Positions 1 to 8,240 of a stretch of 64,000 nucleotides of DNA are shown here, in pieces (within the stretch, counting starts at the first letter, position 1; every line of letters begins with the position of its first letter). A model generated the notes under the pieces. That model was not told the origin of the DNA, made no database searches, and saw only the letters and a program-made list of their open reading frames with translations. The position numbers were made by a program, and so were the translations under genes. The DNA is from Prosthecobacter sp. (GTDB lineage: Bacteria; Verrucomicrobiota; Verrucomicrobiia; Verrucomicrobiales; Verrucomicrobiaceae): positions 1 through 64,000 of the forward strand of contig NZ_JAQSEA010000048.1 in the NCBI RefSeq assembly GCF_029946185.1, in the 5' to 3' direction.

Positions 1-582
1 GGTGGGATCTGAGCCGGCGAGATCGGCATAGAGATTGGTCTGGGCACGAATGGCACGAATGCCCAGCTCCCAGGTGCCGCCGGTGTGGCCGCAGATAATG
101 GGTACATCGGGGAAACGTTTTGCCAGCGCGACGAGATCGTCCGGGCTCGATTCGCCGGGATAGTTGCCGTTGGTTTTGAACCAGGTGTGCTGGAAGATGA
201 CGGCTTTCAGTTCGGCGGCGCGGCGGATGATCGAATCGATGGCGGACACGCTGCATTTTTCCGCCACCCATAGCTTCACACCCACCATCGGACCATTGGC
301 CACGCAGCGTTCCAGTTCGGCAAGACTTTCCGCCGGATATTTGGCGCTGATATAAACAAACCCAAACGCACGATCAGGGAACTTCGCGATGGCACGCAAC
401 ACTTCATTGTTTTGCTGCACTAGATCGGCGGGGGAGGGGTCCTGTGACCACTTCAGGCCCATGTAAACACACAGCCGTTCGATGCCCATGCGGTCGGCAT
501 AAACGACGAGCGCCCTGAGGCGTTCCTCCGGTGTGAGGCCCGGAACCCCGGAAAGGTGACAGTGCAGATCCCAAATGCGCAT
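1..582 (-). CDS. Amidohydrolase (TIM-barrel, amidohydrolase-2 type), 3' part beyond the window
   Basis: Metal-dependent hydrolase of the amidohydrolase superfamily, substrate unknown. The frame opens at an ATG at 582 and is still open at the left edge, so 194 N-terminal residues are visible. DLHCHL (residues 5-10) gives the HxH metal pair. GVKLW (Lys103), QHTW (His132) and GHTGG (His166) sit where later metal or catalytic residues of such barrels fall. No signal peptide is apparent, so it is probably cytoplasmic. It is divergent from the enolase-superfamily gene, with 78 bp between the starts. The family call rests on these motifs; the reaction cannot be assigned. Confidence 0.8.
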   Translation of the reverse strand, partial: MRIWDLHCHLSGVPGLTPEERLRALVVYADRMGIERLCVYMGLKWSQDPSPADLVQQNNEVLRAIAKFPDRAFGFVYISAKYPAESLAELERCVANGPMVGVKLWVAEKCSVSAIDSIIRRAAELKAVIFQHTWFKTNGNYPGESSPDDLVALAKRFPDVPIICGHTGGTWELGIRAIRAQTNLYADLAGSDPT

Positions 583-660
583 GTGGAAGAATGAAGCGGA
601 AGCACATCGCCACGGCAATGTTTTCTTTGCGGCCCCGCATAGGCGCTTCATTTTGCACTC

Positions 661-2043
661 ATGCCCACCACCAAGCCCACTGATGTCCGTGTCACCGCCG
701 CTGAAATTTTCTTTCTGCCCGTCACGATGCGTGTGCCATTGAAGTTTGGCCCGGAGACCGTGGCAAATGTGGTTTGCCTGCGGGTGCGGGTGACTGTGGA
801 GGACCGGAATGGTAAATCCGCCCAAGGCTGGGGCGAGACACCACTCAGTGTGTCCTGGGTCTGGCCCAGTACTCTGAGTGTGGCGGTGCGTGCGCAACGC
901 ATGCAGGATTTTTCCACTCTGCTGGCAAAGCGTTTGGTGGAGAGTGGCTTCAGCGGCCACCCGATGGAGATCGGCCAGGATTTCATGCACGGCCCGCTGG
1001 CGGCGACCTTGAAGGAAGCCAATGCGGCTGCAGGTGGCGATGAAATGCCGTACCTCGGTTCGCTCGTAGCCTTCAGCGCCTTCGACATCGCCGTGCATGA
1101 CGCCTATGGCGTGCTGCACAACCGCGACATCTACTCCACGTACAATGCGGAATTCATGAACCGCGATCTCTCCGCGTTCATCACGCCAGAAGCGGGCAGC
1201 GGCATCGATTTCAAGGGACGCTACCCGCAGGATTATCTGGTGATGGATGCGCCGAAGCAACTGCCGGTTTGGCATCTCGTGGGTGGTGTGGACGCGTTGG
1301 AGGCGTCGGATTTGAACGGCACCGAGCCGAAAGACGAGCACCCGCTGCTGCTGGCAGACTGGATCAAACGCGACGGCCTGACATGCCTCAAAGTGAAGCT
1401 GCGCGGCACGGATGCAGCGTGGGATTTTGAGCGCATGCAGCGCATTGGTCGCATCGGTTTTGCCGGTGGCGTCAAGTGGCTCAGCGCGGACTTTAACTGC
1501 ACGGTCAAGGAGCCGGGTTATGTGAATGACATCCTCGACCGGTTGCTGCGCGACGAGCCGGAGATTTTTGCCCGTACCTTGTATGTGGAGCAGCCATTTC
1601 CGTATGATCTTGAGGCGCATCAAATCGACGTGCGCAGCGTCTCGGCGCGCAAGCCGTTGTTCCTCGACGAGAGCGCGCACGACTGGGAGTTTGTGCGCCT
1701 AGGGCGCCGCCTCGGCTGGTCCGGTGTGGCTTTGAAGACCTGCAAAACCCAGACCGGCGCGTTGCTGAGCCTGTGCTGGGCCAAAGCGCATGGCATGCCG
1801 CTCATGGTGCAGGATCTGACGAACCCGATGCTCGCGATGATCCCTCACGTCCGCCTCGCCGCGCATGCCGGGACGATCCAGGGTGTGGAGTGCAATGCGA
1901 TGCAGTTCTATCCCGACGCTTCACTGCCCGAGCAGGAGATTCACCCAGGCTTGTTCCAGCGCCGCAACGGCATCGTGGACCTAAGCACGCTCAGTGGGCC
2001 GGGCTTTGGCTATCGCGCGGATGAGGTGAAGCGCAGCCTGTAG
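661..2043 (+). CDS. Mandelate racemase/muconate lactonizing enzyme family protein (enolase superfamily)
   Basis: Cytoplasmic enzyme of 460 residues with enolase-superfamily active-site signatures. A KVK motif at residues 244-246 supplies the KxK base. Metal ligands are Asp277 (LSADFN), Glu310 (YVEQPF) and Asp336/Glu337 (FLDES). A lysine near residue 359 (ALKTCK) is the base on the opposite face. Family members abstract a proton alpha to a carboxylate, with Mg2+ stabilising the enolate (racemases, dehydratases, lactonizing enzymes). The substrate cannot be read from sequence. An extra stretch at about 160-235 makes it longer than the usual 370-400 residues. ATG start at 661, 78 bp from the divergent amidohydrolase gene. 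Confidence 0.85.
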   Translation: MPTTKPTDVRVTAAEIFFLPVTMRVPLKFGPETVANVVCLRVRVTVEDRNGKSAQGWGETPLSVSWVWPSTLSVAVRAQRMQDFSTLLAKRLVESGFSGHPMEIGQDFMHGPLAATLKEANAAAGGDEMPYLGSLVAFSAFDIAVHDAYGVLHNRDIYSTYNAEFMNRDLSAFITPEAGSGIDFKGRYPQDYLVMDAPKQLPVWHLVGGVDALEASDLNGTEPKDEHPLLLADWIKRDGLTCLKVKLRGTDAAWDFERMQRIGRIGFAGGVKWLSADFNCTVKEPGYVNDILDRLLRDEPEIFARTLYVEQPFPYDLEAHQIDVRSVSARKPLFLDESAHDWEFVRLGRRLGWSGVALKTCKTQTGALLSLCWAKAHGMPLMVQDLTNPMLAMIPHVRLAAHAGTIQGVECNAMQFYPDASLPEQEIHPGLFQRRNGIVDLSTLSGPGFGYRADEVKRSL

Positions 2044-2119
2044 CCAAGCTCGCCAGAGCTTGGGAGTCGTTTCGCTACATGCCGGGCTTCCGCGTTCTGG
2101 CGAACGCAGCTACTCACGG

Positions 2120-2178
2120 CAGTTGCTCAATCGCGATCGTACAGCGATATGGGCTGTCGGCGTTGTCGAAAGTGAACG
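2120..2178 (-). pseudogene. Decayed second copy of the 3' end of the cNMP/FHA gene
   Basis: Bases 2120-2175 match bases 2813-2868, the 3' end of the neighbouring cNMP/FHA gene, at 44 of 56 positions in the same orientation. On the minus strand the copy still reads FDNADSPYRCTIAIEQL, against FGNADSPHRFTITIEEL in the intact gene. I find no further upstream homology, so only about 20 codons survive. Together with the intact gene end it brackets the toxin-antitoxin pair as an imperfect direct repeat. The rest of the 2044-2292 gap shows nothing I can name. Confidence 0.6.
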
Positions 2179-2292
2179 GGGAGCTGGCAGAGATGTGCCG
2201 CATGCAGTCCATACTCCAGCATGGCACGAAAGCCGATGTCTGGTGGGGCAATTCGGATGTTGAGATGTTTGGGCGCTGTGGCAGTCTCACGC

Positions 2293-2511
2293 ATGATCGC
2301 CGAACAGATTCCTGCTTTGACGGGCCTGAACCTTCAAGAAAAGTGGCAGCTAGCTGTCGAGCTCTGGGATGAGGTGGATGCCCTGCAGGAGCAATTGCCG
2401 ACGGACGACGCGTTGCTGAAGATCGTGGAGCAGCGGTTTGCCGACTATGAGCGTGATTCCAGCACGTCGATGACTCTGGATGAGTTTAAACTCAAATTCC
2501 GGTTGCCGTGA
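2293..2511 (+). CDS. Addiction module antitoxin component (TIGR02574-like)
   Basis: Small acidic protein of 72 residues resembling the 'putative addiction module component' antitoxins paired with RelE/ParE toxins. The stretch EKWQLAVELWDEV near the N-terminus and an acidic helical C-terminal half fit that family. I chose the ATG at 2293 because similarity begins there; an earlier ATG at 2221 in the same frame adds 24 residues without family resemblance. Its stop overlaps the GTG start of the toxin frame (GTGA at 2508-2511), the usual translational coupling of such pairs. Since the toxin is interrupted, this antitoxin may now be an orphan. Confidence 0.75.
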   Translation: MIAEQIPALTGLNLQEKWQLAVELWDEVDALQEQLPTDDALLKIVEQRFADYERDSSTSMTLDEFKLKFRLP

Positions 2512-2798
2512 ACCGACATGAAATCGTTTTGCTACAGGGCGCGCAGGGGGATTTGCTGAGCATTTACGGCGGATGGAGCGAACGCATTTATCATCGTGTT
2601 GACAATGCGCTGGGGATTATACGGGCCTTCCCCGAAGCGGGTCCGGTTCATCATCTGGGGCACATTCGACGGCTGGTGGTCACCAAAACGTGACTGGGCA
2701 TTTTCTACACGATTATCGGCAGCCGAGTGATGGTGGGAGCGATTCTTGATCTGAGGCAGTCACAGAACATGATCTCCCGCAGGCTGCGTGAGCTTTGA
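2508..2798 (+). pseudogene. ParE/RelE-family toxin interrupted by an in-frame TGA
   Basis: Toxin half of the pair. It starts at a GTG overlapping the antitoxin stop and encodes a ParE-like protein with LGIIRAFPEAGPVHH and RRLVVTKT, then meets a TGA at 2691-2693. The same frame continues without another stop to 2798 and reads typical ParE C-terminal sequence (GIFYTIIGSRVMVGAILDL, ending RRLREL). The conserved 3' part in the same frame means a nonsense change rather than a natural end. Without the stop the product would be about 96 residues, normal for the family. The region around residue 22 also looks a few residues short. Read-through or a sequencing error remain alternatives. Confidence 0.8.
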
Positions 2799-2806
2799 GC
2801 CCACAT

Positions 2807-3586
2807 TCACTCCAGTTCCTCAATCGTGATGGTGAAGCGGTGCGGACTGTCGGCGTTGCCGAAGATGATTTTGTTTTCGCCAGTTTTCAGCAGGCTGGTG
2901 ATGCAGCCTGCGTCCACACTGACGTGCTCGCCATTTACCCATGAGCCGAGTTTGCTGCCGCGGTCACGCAGGACGAAATGACCGTGCTCGAAATCGATCT
3001 CGCAATGATTACGCGAGAGCTGATAAGGATGCGGCTCCTCGATGGAAAGATCGTTGCGGGCGAGAGATGACACTGCGGTGTCGAAGTAAGTGCGACCGAC
3101 ACGGAAGGGCAGCTTGGTGATCGTTTTCTCGACCGCTGGATGGTCGAAGCTGGTTTCCTCGTAGTTCGAACGAAGCTTCACCCGGAAGACGGGCTCCTTG
3201 TCCGGTTTGGGTTTGGTCACCAGCGGCACAGTGACATTGGTGGTCGTGGTCAGCAGCAGGTCGGTCTTGCGGATGCGCTCAAACAGCGTGGCGAGGTACA
3301 CATGCAGGCGGTCGGAGCGCTGGATGATCTGCTGTTCAAACTCCGCTTCAGCAATGGTCTCCAGCGCGGTGTTCTCCAAGGCGGTGGCGGTGGCTGAGCG
3401 CGGGCGGTCCATGATCATGCCCATCTCTCCGAAAATTTCACCCGGCCCGATCTGGGCGAGTGACTGGACGCCATGGGAGGTGTTGATGGAAATCTCGACC
3501 AATCCGCTGACAATGAAGTAAGCCTCCTTGGACTTGTCGTTTTCACGGAATATGACCTGACCTCGTTGAAAATGCTCGGTTGCCAT
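2807..3586 (-). CDS. Cyclic-nucleotide-binding domain plus FHA domain protein
   Basis: Soluble signalling protein of 259 residues. Residues about 8-90 form a cNMP-binding beta-roll with a phosphate-binding cassette (GEIFGEMGMIMDRPRSAT, residues 50-66, retaining Glu and Arg). Residues about 155-255 form an FHA phosphothreonine-binding domain with GRT (164-166), SRNH (191-194), a Gly-Ser pair (210-211) and NG (218-219). Such a protein could tie a second messenger to recognition of a phosphorylated partner; neither ligand is proven. I chose the ATG at 3586; the frame extends upstream into the preceding gene but family sequence begins here. It is last in a minus-strand run after the lipoprotein gene, 53 bp away. 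Confidence 0.85.
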   Translation of the reverse strand: MATEHFQRGQVIFRENDKSKEAYFIVSGLVEISINTSHGVQSLAQIGPGEIFGEMGMIMDRPRSATATALENTALETIAEAEFEQQIIQRSDRLHVYLATLFERIRKTDLLLTTTTNVTVPLVTKPKPDKEPVFRVKLRSNYEETSFDHPAVEKTITKLPFRVGRTYFDTAVSSLARNDLSIEEPHPYQLSRNHCEIDFEHGHFVLRDRGSKLGSWVNGEHVSVDAGCITSLLKTGENKIIFGNADSPHRFTITIEELE

Positions 3587-3639
3587 GAGTACGGAGGATA
3601 TGGGGTGGCCCTGCAAGGTCAAGCCGCAGGTCGGATAGT

Positions 3640-4287
3640 TTAGAGGCGGCGGATCAGCACACCGCGTATGCGCGACTGCGTGGCAAAGCTGGCGAAGCCG
3701 AAGGGGAGGCATTTTTCAATGTCGCCGCTTCGCAGACCGAGCTTGTGACCTTTGATGCTGGTATTGACGAACAGCTTGTCATTGATCCAGGCGCGCAGGT
3801 CATCATCGCGCACTTCGACGCGCACCTTGTGCCAGCGGTTGTTTTCAAAGTAGGCGTTGCCACGGGTGTTATTCTCGCCGGCGTCCATGTCATCGATGCT
3901 CGAGATACCCACGAGGGTGCCGCCCCAGCCGCCGACGATGAGAGAGACATGGGATTCATTCACCGGGAACGTCACGGTGCCGAAGAAGTCGTTCCCTTCC
4001 ACGCGCATGGCCTCGTATTCGATGGCATAGCGTGTGAGCGGCAGGGTGGCGGAATTCCATGCATCAAATCGTACGCCGGTCATTGGCTGGCCGGACTGCA
4101 AGGTGATCTCGCCGTCTTGGATCAACACTTTGCCTTCTTCGGGCATGCCGGAGGCTTTCCATGCAGGTGCAAACTCGTCTGAGAGCAGTTTCCACTCGCT
4201 ACGAGGTGCTGGGCCGCAGTGTGTGAGCACAAAAAAGAGGCAGAGCCATGCGGCCCTGCCTCCGAGAGATTGAATACTACTGTTCAT
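3640..4287 (-). CDS. Lipoprotein with a DUF1080/LamG-like jelly-roll domain
   Basis: Probable lipoprotein of 215 residues. The N-terminus has a hydrophobic stretch (WLCLFFVLTHC) ending in a lipobox-like LTHC at about residue 24. The rest is beta-rich and resembles concanavalin-like DUF1080/3-keto-disaccharide-hydrolase folds, with phrases such as WHKVRVEVRDDDLRAWINDK near residues 147-166. The family occurs widely in Planctomycetes and Verrucomicrobia, where some members act on sugars; activity here is unknown. Its ATG (4287-4285) overlaps the TGA of the PQQ-propeller gene by one base (TGATG), so the two are translationally coupled and probably form one operon. Confidence 0.7.
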   Translation of the reverse strand: MNSSIQSLGGRAAWLCLFFVLTHCGPAPRSEWKLLSDEFAPAWKASGMPEEGKVLIQDGEITLQSGQPMTGVRFDAWNSATLPLTRYAIEYEAMRVEGNDFFGTVTFPVNESHVSLIVGGWGGTLVGISSIDDMDAGENNTRGNAYFENNRWHKVRVEVRDDDLRAWINDKLFVNTSIKGHKLGLRSGDIEKCLPFGFASFATQSRIRGVLIRRL

Positions 4288-5702
4288 CAGTTCTTCACAT
4301 CGTAGCAGGAGATGAACTCCTGGTCACGCAGGTAAAGCTTGCCGTTGCTGATGACCGGGTGCGTCCAGATCTTGCCCTTGGGATTGCGCTGGGAGGAGGT
4401 GGCTTCGAGTTTGAAACTGCTGACCATTTTCCAGCCACTTTTGGAAACTTCTACGAGGGCGATGGTGCCGTCATTTTCCGCCTGGCAGTAGAGCATGCCA
4501 TCCGCGCTGGTCACGGCGCCTTTGCCGATGCCTTTGTCCTGCCAGACGATCTCGCCAGTTTTGAAGTCCTGGCAGGTCCAGCCGCCTTTGTCGGAGTGGC
4601 CGTAAAGTAGTCCGTCGATGAGGATCACGCCGCCGTGGTGATTGACCATGTTGGTGTTGGAATAAACTTCAGTGACGTTGCCACCTTCGATTTTCACCGA
4701 CTTGCAACCGACACCATAACCGGCGGCCACATACACCTGACCGTCGCTGTAGATGGGCGTAGGAATCACAGCGGTCTTGCCTGGGAATTCGCTTTTCCAG
4801 AGCACCTTGCCCGTTTTGGAGACACCCAGGATGCTGTTCATGAGCAGTTGCACGTATTCGCGCTCACCCCCTTGAGTGATGGGGATGACGGAGGAGTATT
4901 GGGCATTCTCCGTCACGTCGCTGGTCTGCCATGCGACCTTGCCAGTCTTGGCATCGAGTGCGGCGACAGCGCCCTGGGCACCGCCAGGAGTCACGATGAC
5001 GAGATCACCATCCACGAGCGGAGATTCGGTGTAGCCCCAGCTCTGAACTTTGCCGCCGAGATCCTTGGTGAGGCTCTTTTTCCAGACTTCCTTGCCCGTC
5101 TCAGCATCGGCACAGATGATTTCGCCAGTGCCGCCCGTGGCATAGACCTTGCCATTGGCGACGGTGGGGGTGGCACGAGGTCCATCACCCCAGCCGTTTT
5201 TCAAAATCGGGCCGACTGCGGTTTCCCACAGCTTTTTGCCGGTGGTGGTGTCGATGCAGATGAGCTTCTCCTCAGCATCGTACAATCCCATGGTGTAGAG
5301 CTTGCCGCCGACAACGGCGAAACCGGAATAGCCGAGCCCGGCATCTTCACTCACCCACACGCGCTTCGGACCGGCAGCGGGCCACTTTTTGAGCAGCCCC
5401 GTTTCTTTCGAGACATCGTTACGGTCGGGGCCGCGCCACTGCGGCCAGTCGCCGGGAGCGGCACCGCCTGCGCTGCTGCTGGAGGAGCCGCCGAGGAGAG
5501 CCTGATCCGCCTTGCTGAGGGAGGAGACTGCCAGGGTGAGCATGGCGCCGTTTTCACGCTTCAGGGTGACTTTGCCTCCTGCTACACTGACGAGTTCGGC
5601 TTTGATTTCGTGGGCACCTGAGGCGTCCTTCCAGATGCGGATTTCAGCGCTGGCCGCGAGGGTCAGGCAAAGTGAAAGCAAAACGGTGGTGGTGATCTTC
5701 AT
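4287..5702 (-). CDS. Exported PQQ-like beta-propeller protein with N-terminal SHD1-like domain
   Basis: Secreted protein of 471 residues. A signal peptide (MKITTTVLLSLCLTLAASA) starts at the ATG at 5702; an in-frame ATG 10 codons earlier lacks that signature. Residues about 20-70 look like an SLA1-homology-1 (SHD1) domain (WKDASGAHEIKAELV, then LSKADQALL), a common planctomycete and verrucomicrobial adaptor. From about residue 90 (GDWPQWRGPDRNDVS) it is a PQQ/quinoprotein-type beta-propeller with repeated W-x-T and G-x-x-Y-A blades. It resembles BamB-like and PQQ enzyme-repeat proteins, but no dehydrogenase active site is evident, so a binding or scaffold role is more likely. Coupled to the downstream lipoprotein by a one-base overlap. 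Confidence 0.85.
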   Translation of the reverse strand: MKITTTVLLSLCLTLAASAEIRIWKDASGAHEIKAELVSVAGGKVTLKRENGAMLTLAVSSLSKADQALLGGSSSSSAGGAAPGDWPQWRGPDRNDVSKETGLLKKWPAAGPKRVWVSEDAGLGYSGFAVVGGKLYTMGLYDAEEKLICIDTTTGKKLWETAVGPILKNGWGDGPRATPTVANGKVYATGGTGEIICADAETGKEVWKKSLTKDLGGKVQSWGYTESPLVDGDLVIVTPGGAQGAVAALDAKTGKVAWQTSDVTENAQYSSVIPITQGGEREYVQLLMNSILGVSKTGKVLWKSEFPGKTAVIPTPIYSDGQVYVAAGYGVGCKSVKIEGGNVTEVYSNTNMVNHHGGVILIDGLLYGHSDKGGWTCQDFKTGEIVWQDKGIGKGAVTSADGMLYCQAENDGTIALVEVSKSGWKMVSSFKLEATSSQRNPKGKIWTHPVISNGKLYLRDQEFISCYDVKN

Positions 5703-5800
5703 GGATTGGTGGGAATGGGCGGCTATCTTCAAACGTGCGATGGGCCTCGGGTTTTAGCACAGACTGCCACTTTAACTGCATTCTATCAGGCAGGGGCTTT

Positions 5801-7432
5801 TCATCCGCCGATGTCCTTGAGCAGGGACTCGGCGGCAATCCGGGAGGGTTGTGCTTTGAAGCGGTCGTCTTTCAGGGTCTCGCGCAGCAGCTTGCGTGCG
5901 GCATCGGCTTTTTCACTGCGGTGGAGCATTTCAGCCCGATACAGCTTCAAGCGAAGCAGCGAGGCCGCATCCTGCGTGGTGGATTCGGCGTGTTCGAGCA
6001 GATCGATGGCCTGTGGGAGCTTGGACTGAACGGCGGAGAGCAGAGCGGTGAGTTCGAGCAGGCGTGGGCGATGACGTTTCTCGGCGAATTCGGTGAGTGC
6101 GGTCTTGATGTGACTATCAGGCTCGCCCGCCACACGCAGCGCCAAGCCTTGATAGAGCGCATAGTCGCGGTCGGCACCTTCGCCGAGCTTTGCTCCGCTG
6201 CCTTTGCCAAACGGGCGGTACAATGGATCGCCCAGAACGACGTTCATCCATGACAGCGCTGGCGTGGCATTCCATGCAGCTTCGCCCACAGTGAAGCCTT
6301 CGAGGAGGCGCTTGTTGAAGATGTCGAAGTGCATTGTGAGCGCGAGGTAGGGCTCAAACACATTGCCAAAGGTGACGGCGGCTCCGTGCGAGAGAAGCGG
6401 GCCGACCCAGGCCTGCTCATGTGAACGGATGATGCTGGCGCTGAACGAATGCAGATGGCAGGCGATGGCACCACGCTTGAAACGAAACGTGGGTGAAGCC
6501 AGAGCTCCGATGATGTGATCGGTGTACCAGCCGAAGTAAAAAATCGTGTCAGGCAGCGGCCATTCATCACGCAGCACGTCTGCGGCGCGGTCGATGAACA
6601 CGGGAATGCCAGCGCGGCGATAAGATTCGGCGCTGTTCTTGAGCCAGTCCTCTCCTTCCTGATAGGCGCCGGTTTTCTGAGCGAGATCAATGACGGCACG
6701 GCCCAGCAGTCCGTTTGACTCGGCATAAATCGCATCGTCGATCATGCGTTTCACCGTGGGGTCATCCGGTCCGTCGAGCCGACCCACGATCAGGAGTCCT
6801 GATGATTTTGGGGCATGGGAAAAACGAGTCTGCTGATCGAAGTAGGGATTGCGCAGGCCGCCTGGGATGGGTGGCTTGTCGAGGCCGAGCGCGGTCAGTT
6901 CGGAATCGACACTGGCCTCGTCTTCCTGCGATTGCTTTGGATTTTGTGCTGCACGGCGGATTTGGAAAGGGACGCCGCGCATGAGCACCAGTACGCGCAC
7001 CTTGTGGGACGGGGTCGTGGGGGAGGGGATGCCGTCGCCGGTGAGCGGCTTGTCCGGCATGCGAGCTTCTGCGGTAAACCAATGACGGGCCTCAAAGAGC
7101 TGGAGCAGCGGTTTGCGCAGTTGCGTTTCGAATTCAATGCGTGAGATGGAATTTTCTTGCGAGCAGCGCAGTCCGATGACTCGCTCCTTGGGAATGTGGC
7201 GCTGTTCGGCGTAGTAGGCGGCGAGTTTCGCTGAGCCGGGGAAATCTGGATTGAAAATGACGGCGGTTTCCGCAGCGGCATCCCATTCGGCGATGAGCTG
7301 GGCACGTGCGGAGACCGTGAGAAGAAGGAGGATAAGGAAATGACGAATGAATGACAAATGAGTTATATGCAGGGCTGAGCGCACGGAAACAACGTGCTGC
7401 TCGTACTTCGTCATTGGGATTTTATTCGTCAT
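5801..7432 (-). CDS. TIGR03790-family exported protein
   Basis: Protein of up to 543 residues matching the TIGR03790 family, a group of exported proteins of unknown function found mainly in PVC bacteria. Recognisable parts are FNPDFPGSAKLAAYYAEQR with VIGLRC near the N-terminus, then long mixed alpha/beta sequence with a helical, TPR-like tail. The start is uncertain. The ATG at 7432 and another at 7414 both lie inside short ATTCGTC/GACGAAT repeats, and the n-region would be about 30 residues. A TTG at 7357 would give a compact signal peptide beginning SFIRHFLILLLLTVSARAQ. Function unknown. Confidence 0.75.
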   Translation of the reverse strand: MTNKIPMTKYEQHVVSVRSALHITHLSFIRHFLILLLLTVSARAQLIAEWDAAAETAVIFNPDFPGSAKLAAYYAEQRHIPKERVIGLRCSQENSISRIEFETQLRKPLLQLFEARHWFTAEARMPDKPLTGDGIPSPTTPSHKVRVLVLMRGVPFQIRRAAQNPKQSQEDEASVDSELTALGLDKPPIPGGLRNPYFDQQTRFSHAPKSSGLLIVGRLDGPDDPTVKRMIDDAIYAESNGLLGRAVIDLAQKTGAYQEGEDWLKNSAESYRRAGIPVFIDRAADVLRDEWPLPDTIFYFGWYTDHIIGALASPTFRFKRGAIACHLHSFSASIIRSHEQAWVGPLLSHGAAVTFGNVFEPYLALTMHFDIFNKRLLEGFTVGEAAWNATPALSWMNVVLGDPLYRPFGKGSGAKLGEGADRDYALYQGLALRVAGEPDSHIKTALTEFAEKRHRPRLLELTALLSAVQSKLPQAIDLLEHAESTTQDAASLLRLKLYRAEMLHRSEKADAARKLLRETLKDDRFKAQPSRIAAESLLKDIGG

Positions 7433-7451
7433 TCCTGCGGATCAAAGTTGT

Positions 7452-8234
7452 TCAAGGCCACTCCAGTTTGAGGCCGTCGTAGGCGATGTTCACGCCAGGA
7501 GGCAGCTTGGGGTCTTCCACAGAGTGCATGATCTCGCACTGGATGTGGGTGAACCAGGTCTGGCGCGGCTGGAGCTCGCGCTGCACGGCCAGGCTTTCTT
7601 CAAAACTCATGTGCGTGGGGTGCGGTGTGTGGCGCAGGGCGTCGATGATGAGCGTATCGACTCCTCGAAGCGCTTCGAGAGACTGCGGCAGCAGCGTCTT
7701 GCAGTCGGGGATGTAGGCGCAGAGCTTTTTGCCACCGCGATCAAACAGATAGCCGATGGTGTCCACCTTGCCGTGCAGCACGGGCAGTGGGATGATCGTT
7801 GTTTCGCCAAGATGAAACGGGCCGTGAACCGGTTTCGGGAAGGGCTTCAAATAGCCGCGATAACGGTTCTCTCCATTGAAGGCGTAGATGAACATGCGCT
7901 CCAGCACGGTGAGGCATTCCGGTGTGCCGTAGATTGGCAGGAAGTGATCCGCCTCGGTGGTGAAACGACGCAGATCATCGAAGCCGGTGAGGTGGTCCAT
8001 GTGCGGATGCGTGAAGATGGCGGAATCCAGGCTGCGGATGTTTTCACGCAGGCACTGCATGCGGAAATCCGGCCCGGTGTCCACCACCCACGCCGCCTCC
8101 GGCGTGTGGATGTAAACGGAACTACGCAGCCGCTTGTCCTTGGGGTCGGTGCTGCGGCACACCGCGCAGTCACAGCCAATCACCGGAATGCCGACGGAAG
8201 TGCCGGTGCCGAGGAATGTGAGTTGCATGGACAT
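7452..8234 (-). CDS. MBL-fold metal-dependent hydrolase (PhnP-like)
   Basis: Cytoplasmic metallo-beta-lactamase-fold hydrolase of 260 residues. The N-terminus (FLGTGTSVGIPVIGCDC) and a cysteine trio at 21, 23 and 26 match PhnP/lipoate-protein-ligase-like phosphodiesterases that carry a structural zinc. THPHMDH (75-81) is the catalytic HxHxDH. Later His and Asp ligands are present (PDCKTL region; LRHTPHPTHM). Related enzymes cleave cyclic phosphodiesters such as ribosyl 1,2-cyclic phosphate; the substrate here is inferred only by fold. It starts 6 bp after the metX stop, so both probably share a transcript. Confidence 0.85.
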   Translation of the reverse strand: MSMQLTFLGTGTSVGIPVIGCDCAVCRSTDPKDKRLRSSVYIHTPEAAWVVDTGPDFRMQCLRENIRSLDSAIFTHPHMDHLTGFDDLRRFTTEADHFLPIYGTPECLTVLERMFIYAFNGENRYRGYLKPFPKPVHGPFHLGETTIIPLPVLHGKVDTIGYLFDRGGKKLCAYIPDCKTLLPQSLEALRGVDTLIIDALRHTPHPTHMSFEESLAVQRELQPRQTWFTHIQCEIMHSVEDPKLPPGVNIAYDGLKLEWP

Positions 8235-8240
8235 GGGTGG

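Noticed and set aside
3587-3712. Upstream extension of the cNMP/FHA protein
   Set aside because: It overlaps the 3' end of the preceding lipoprotein gene and shows no cNMP-domain sequence.
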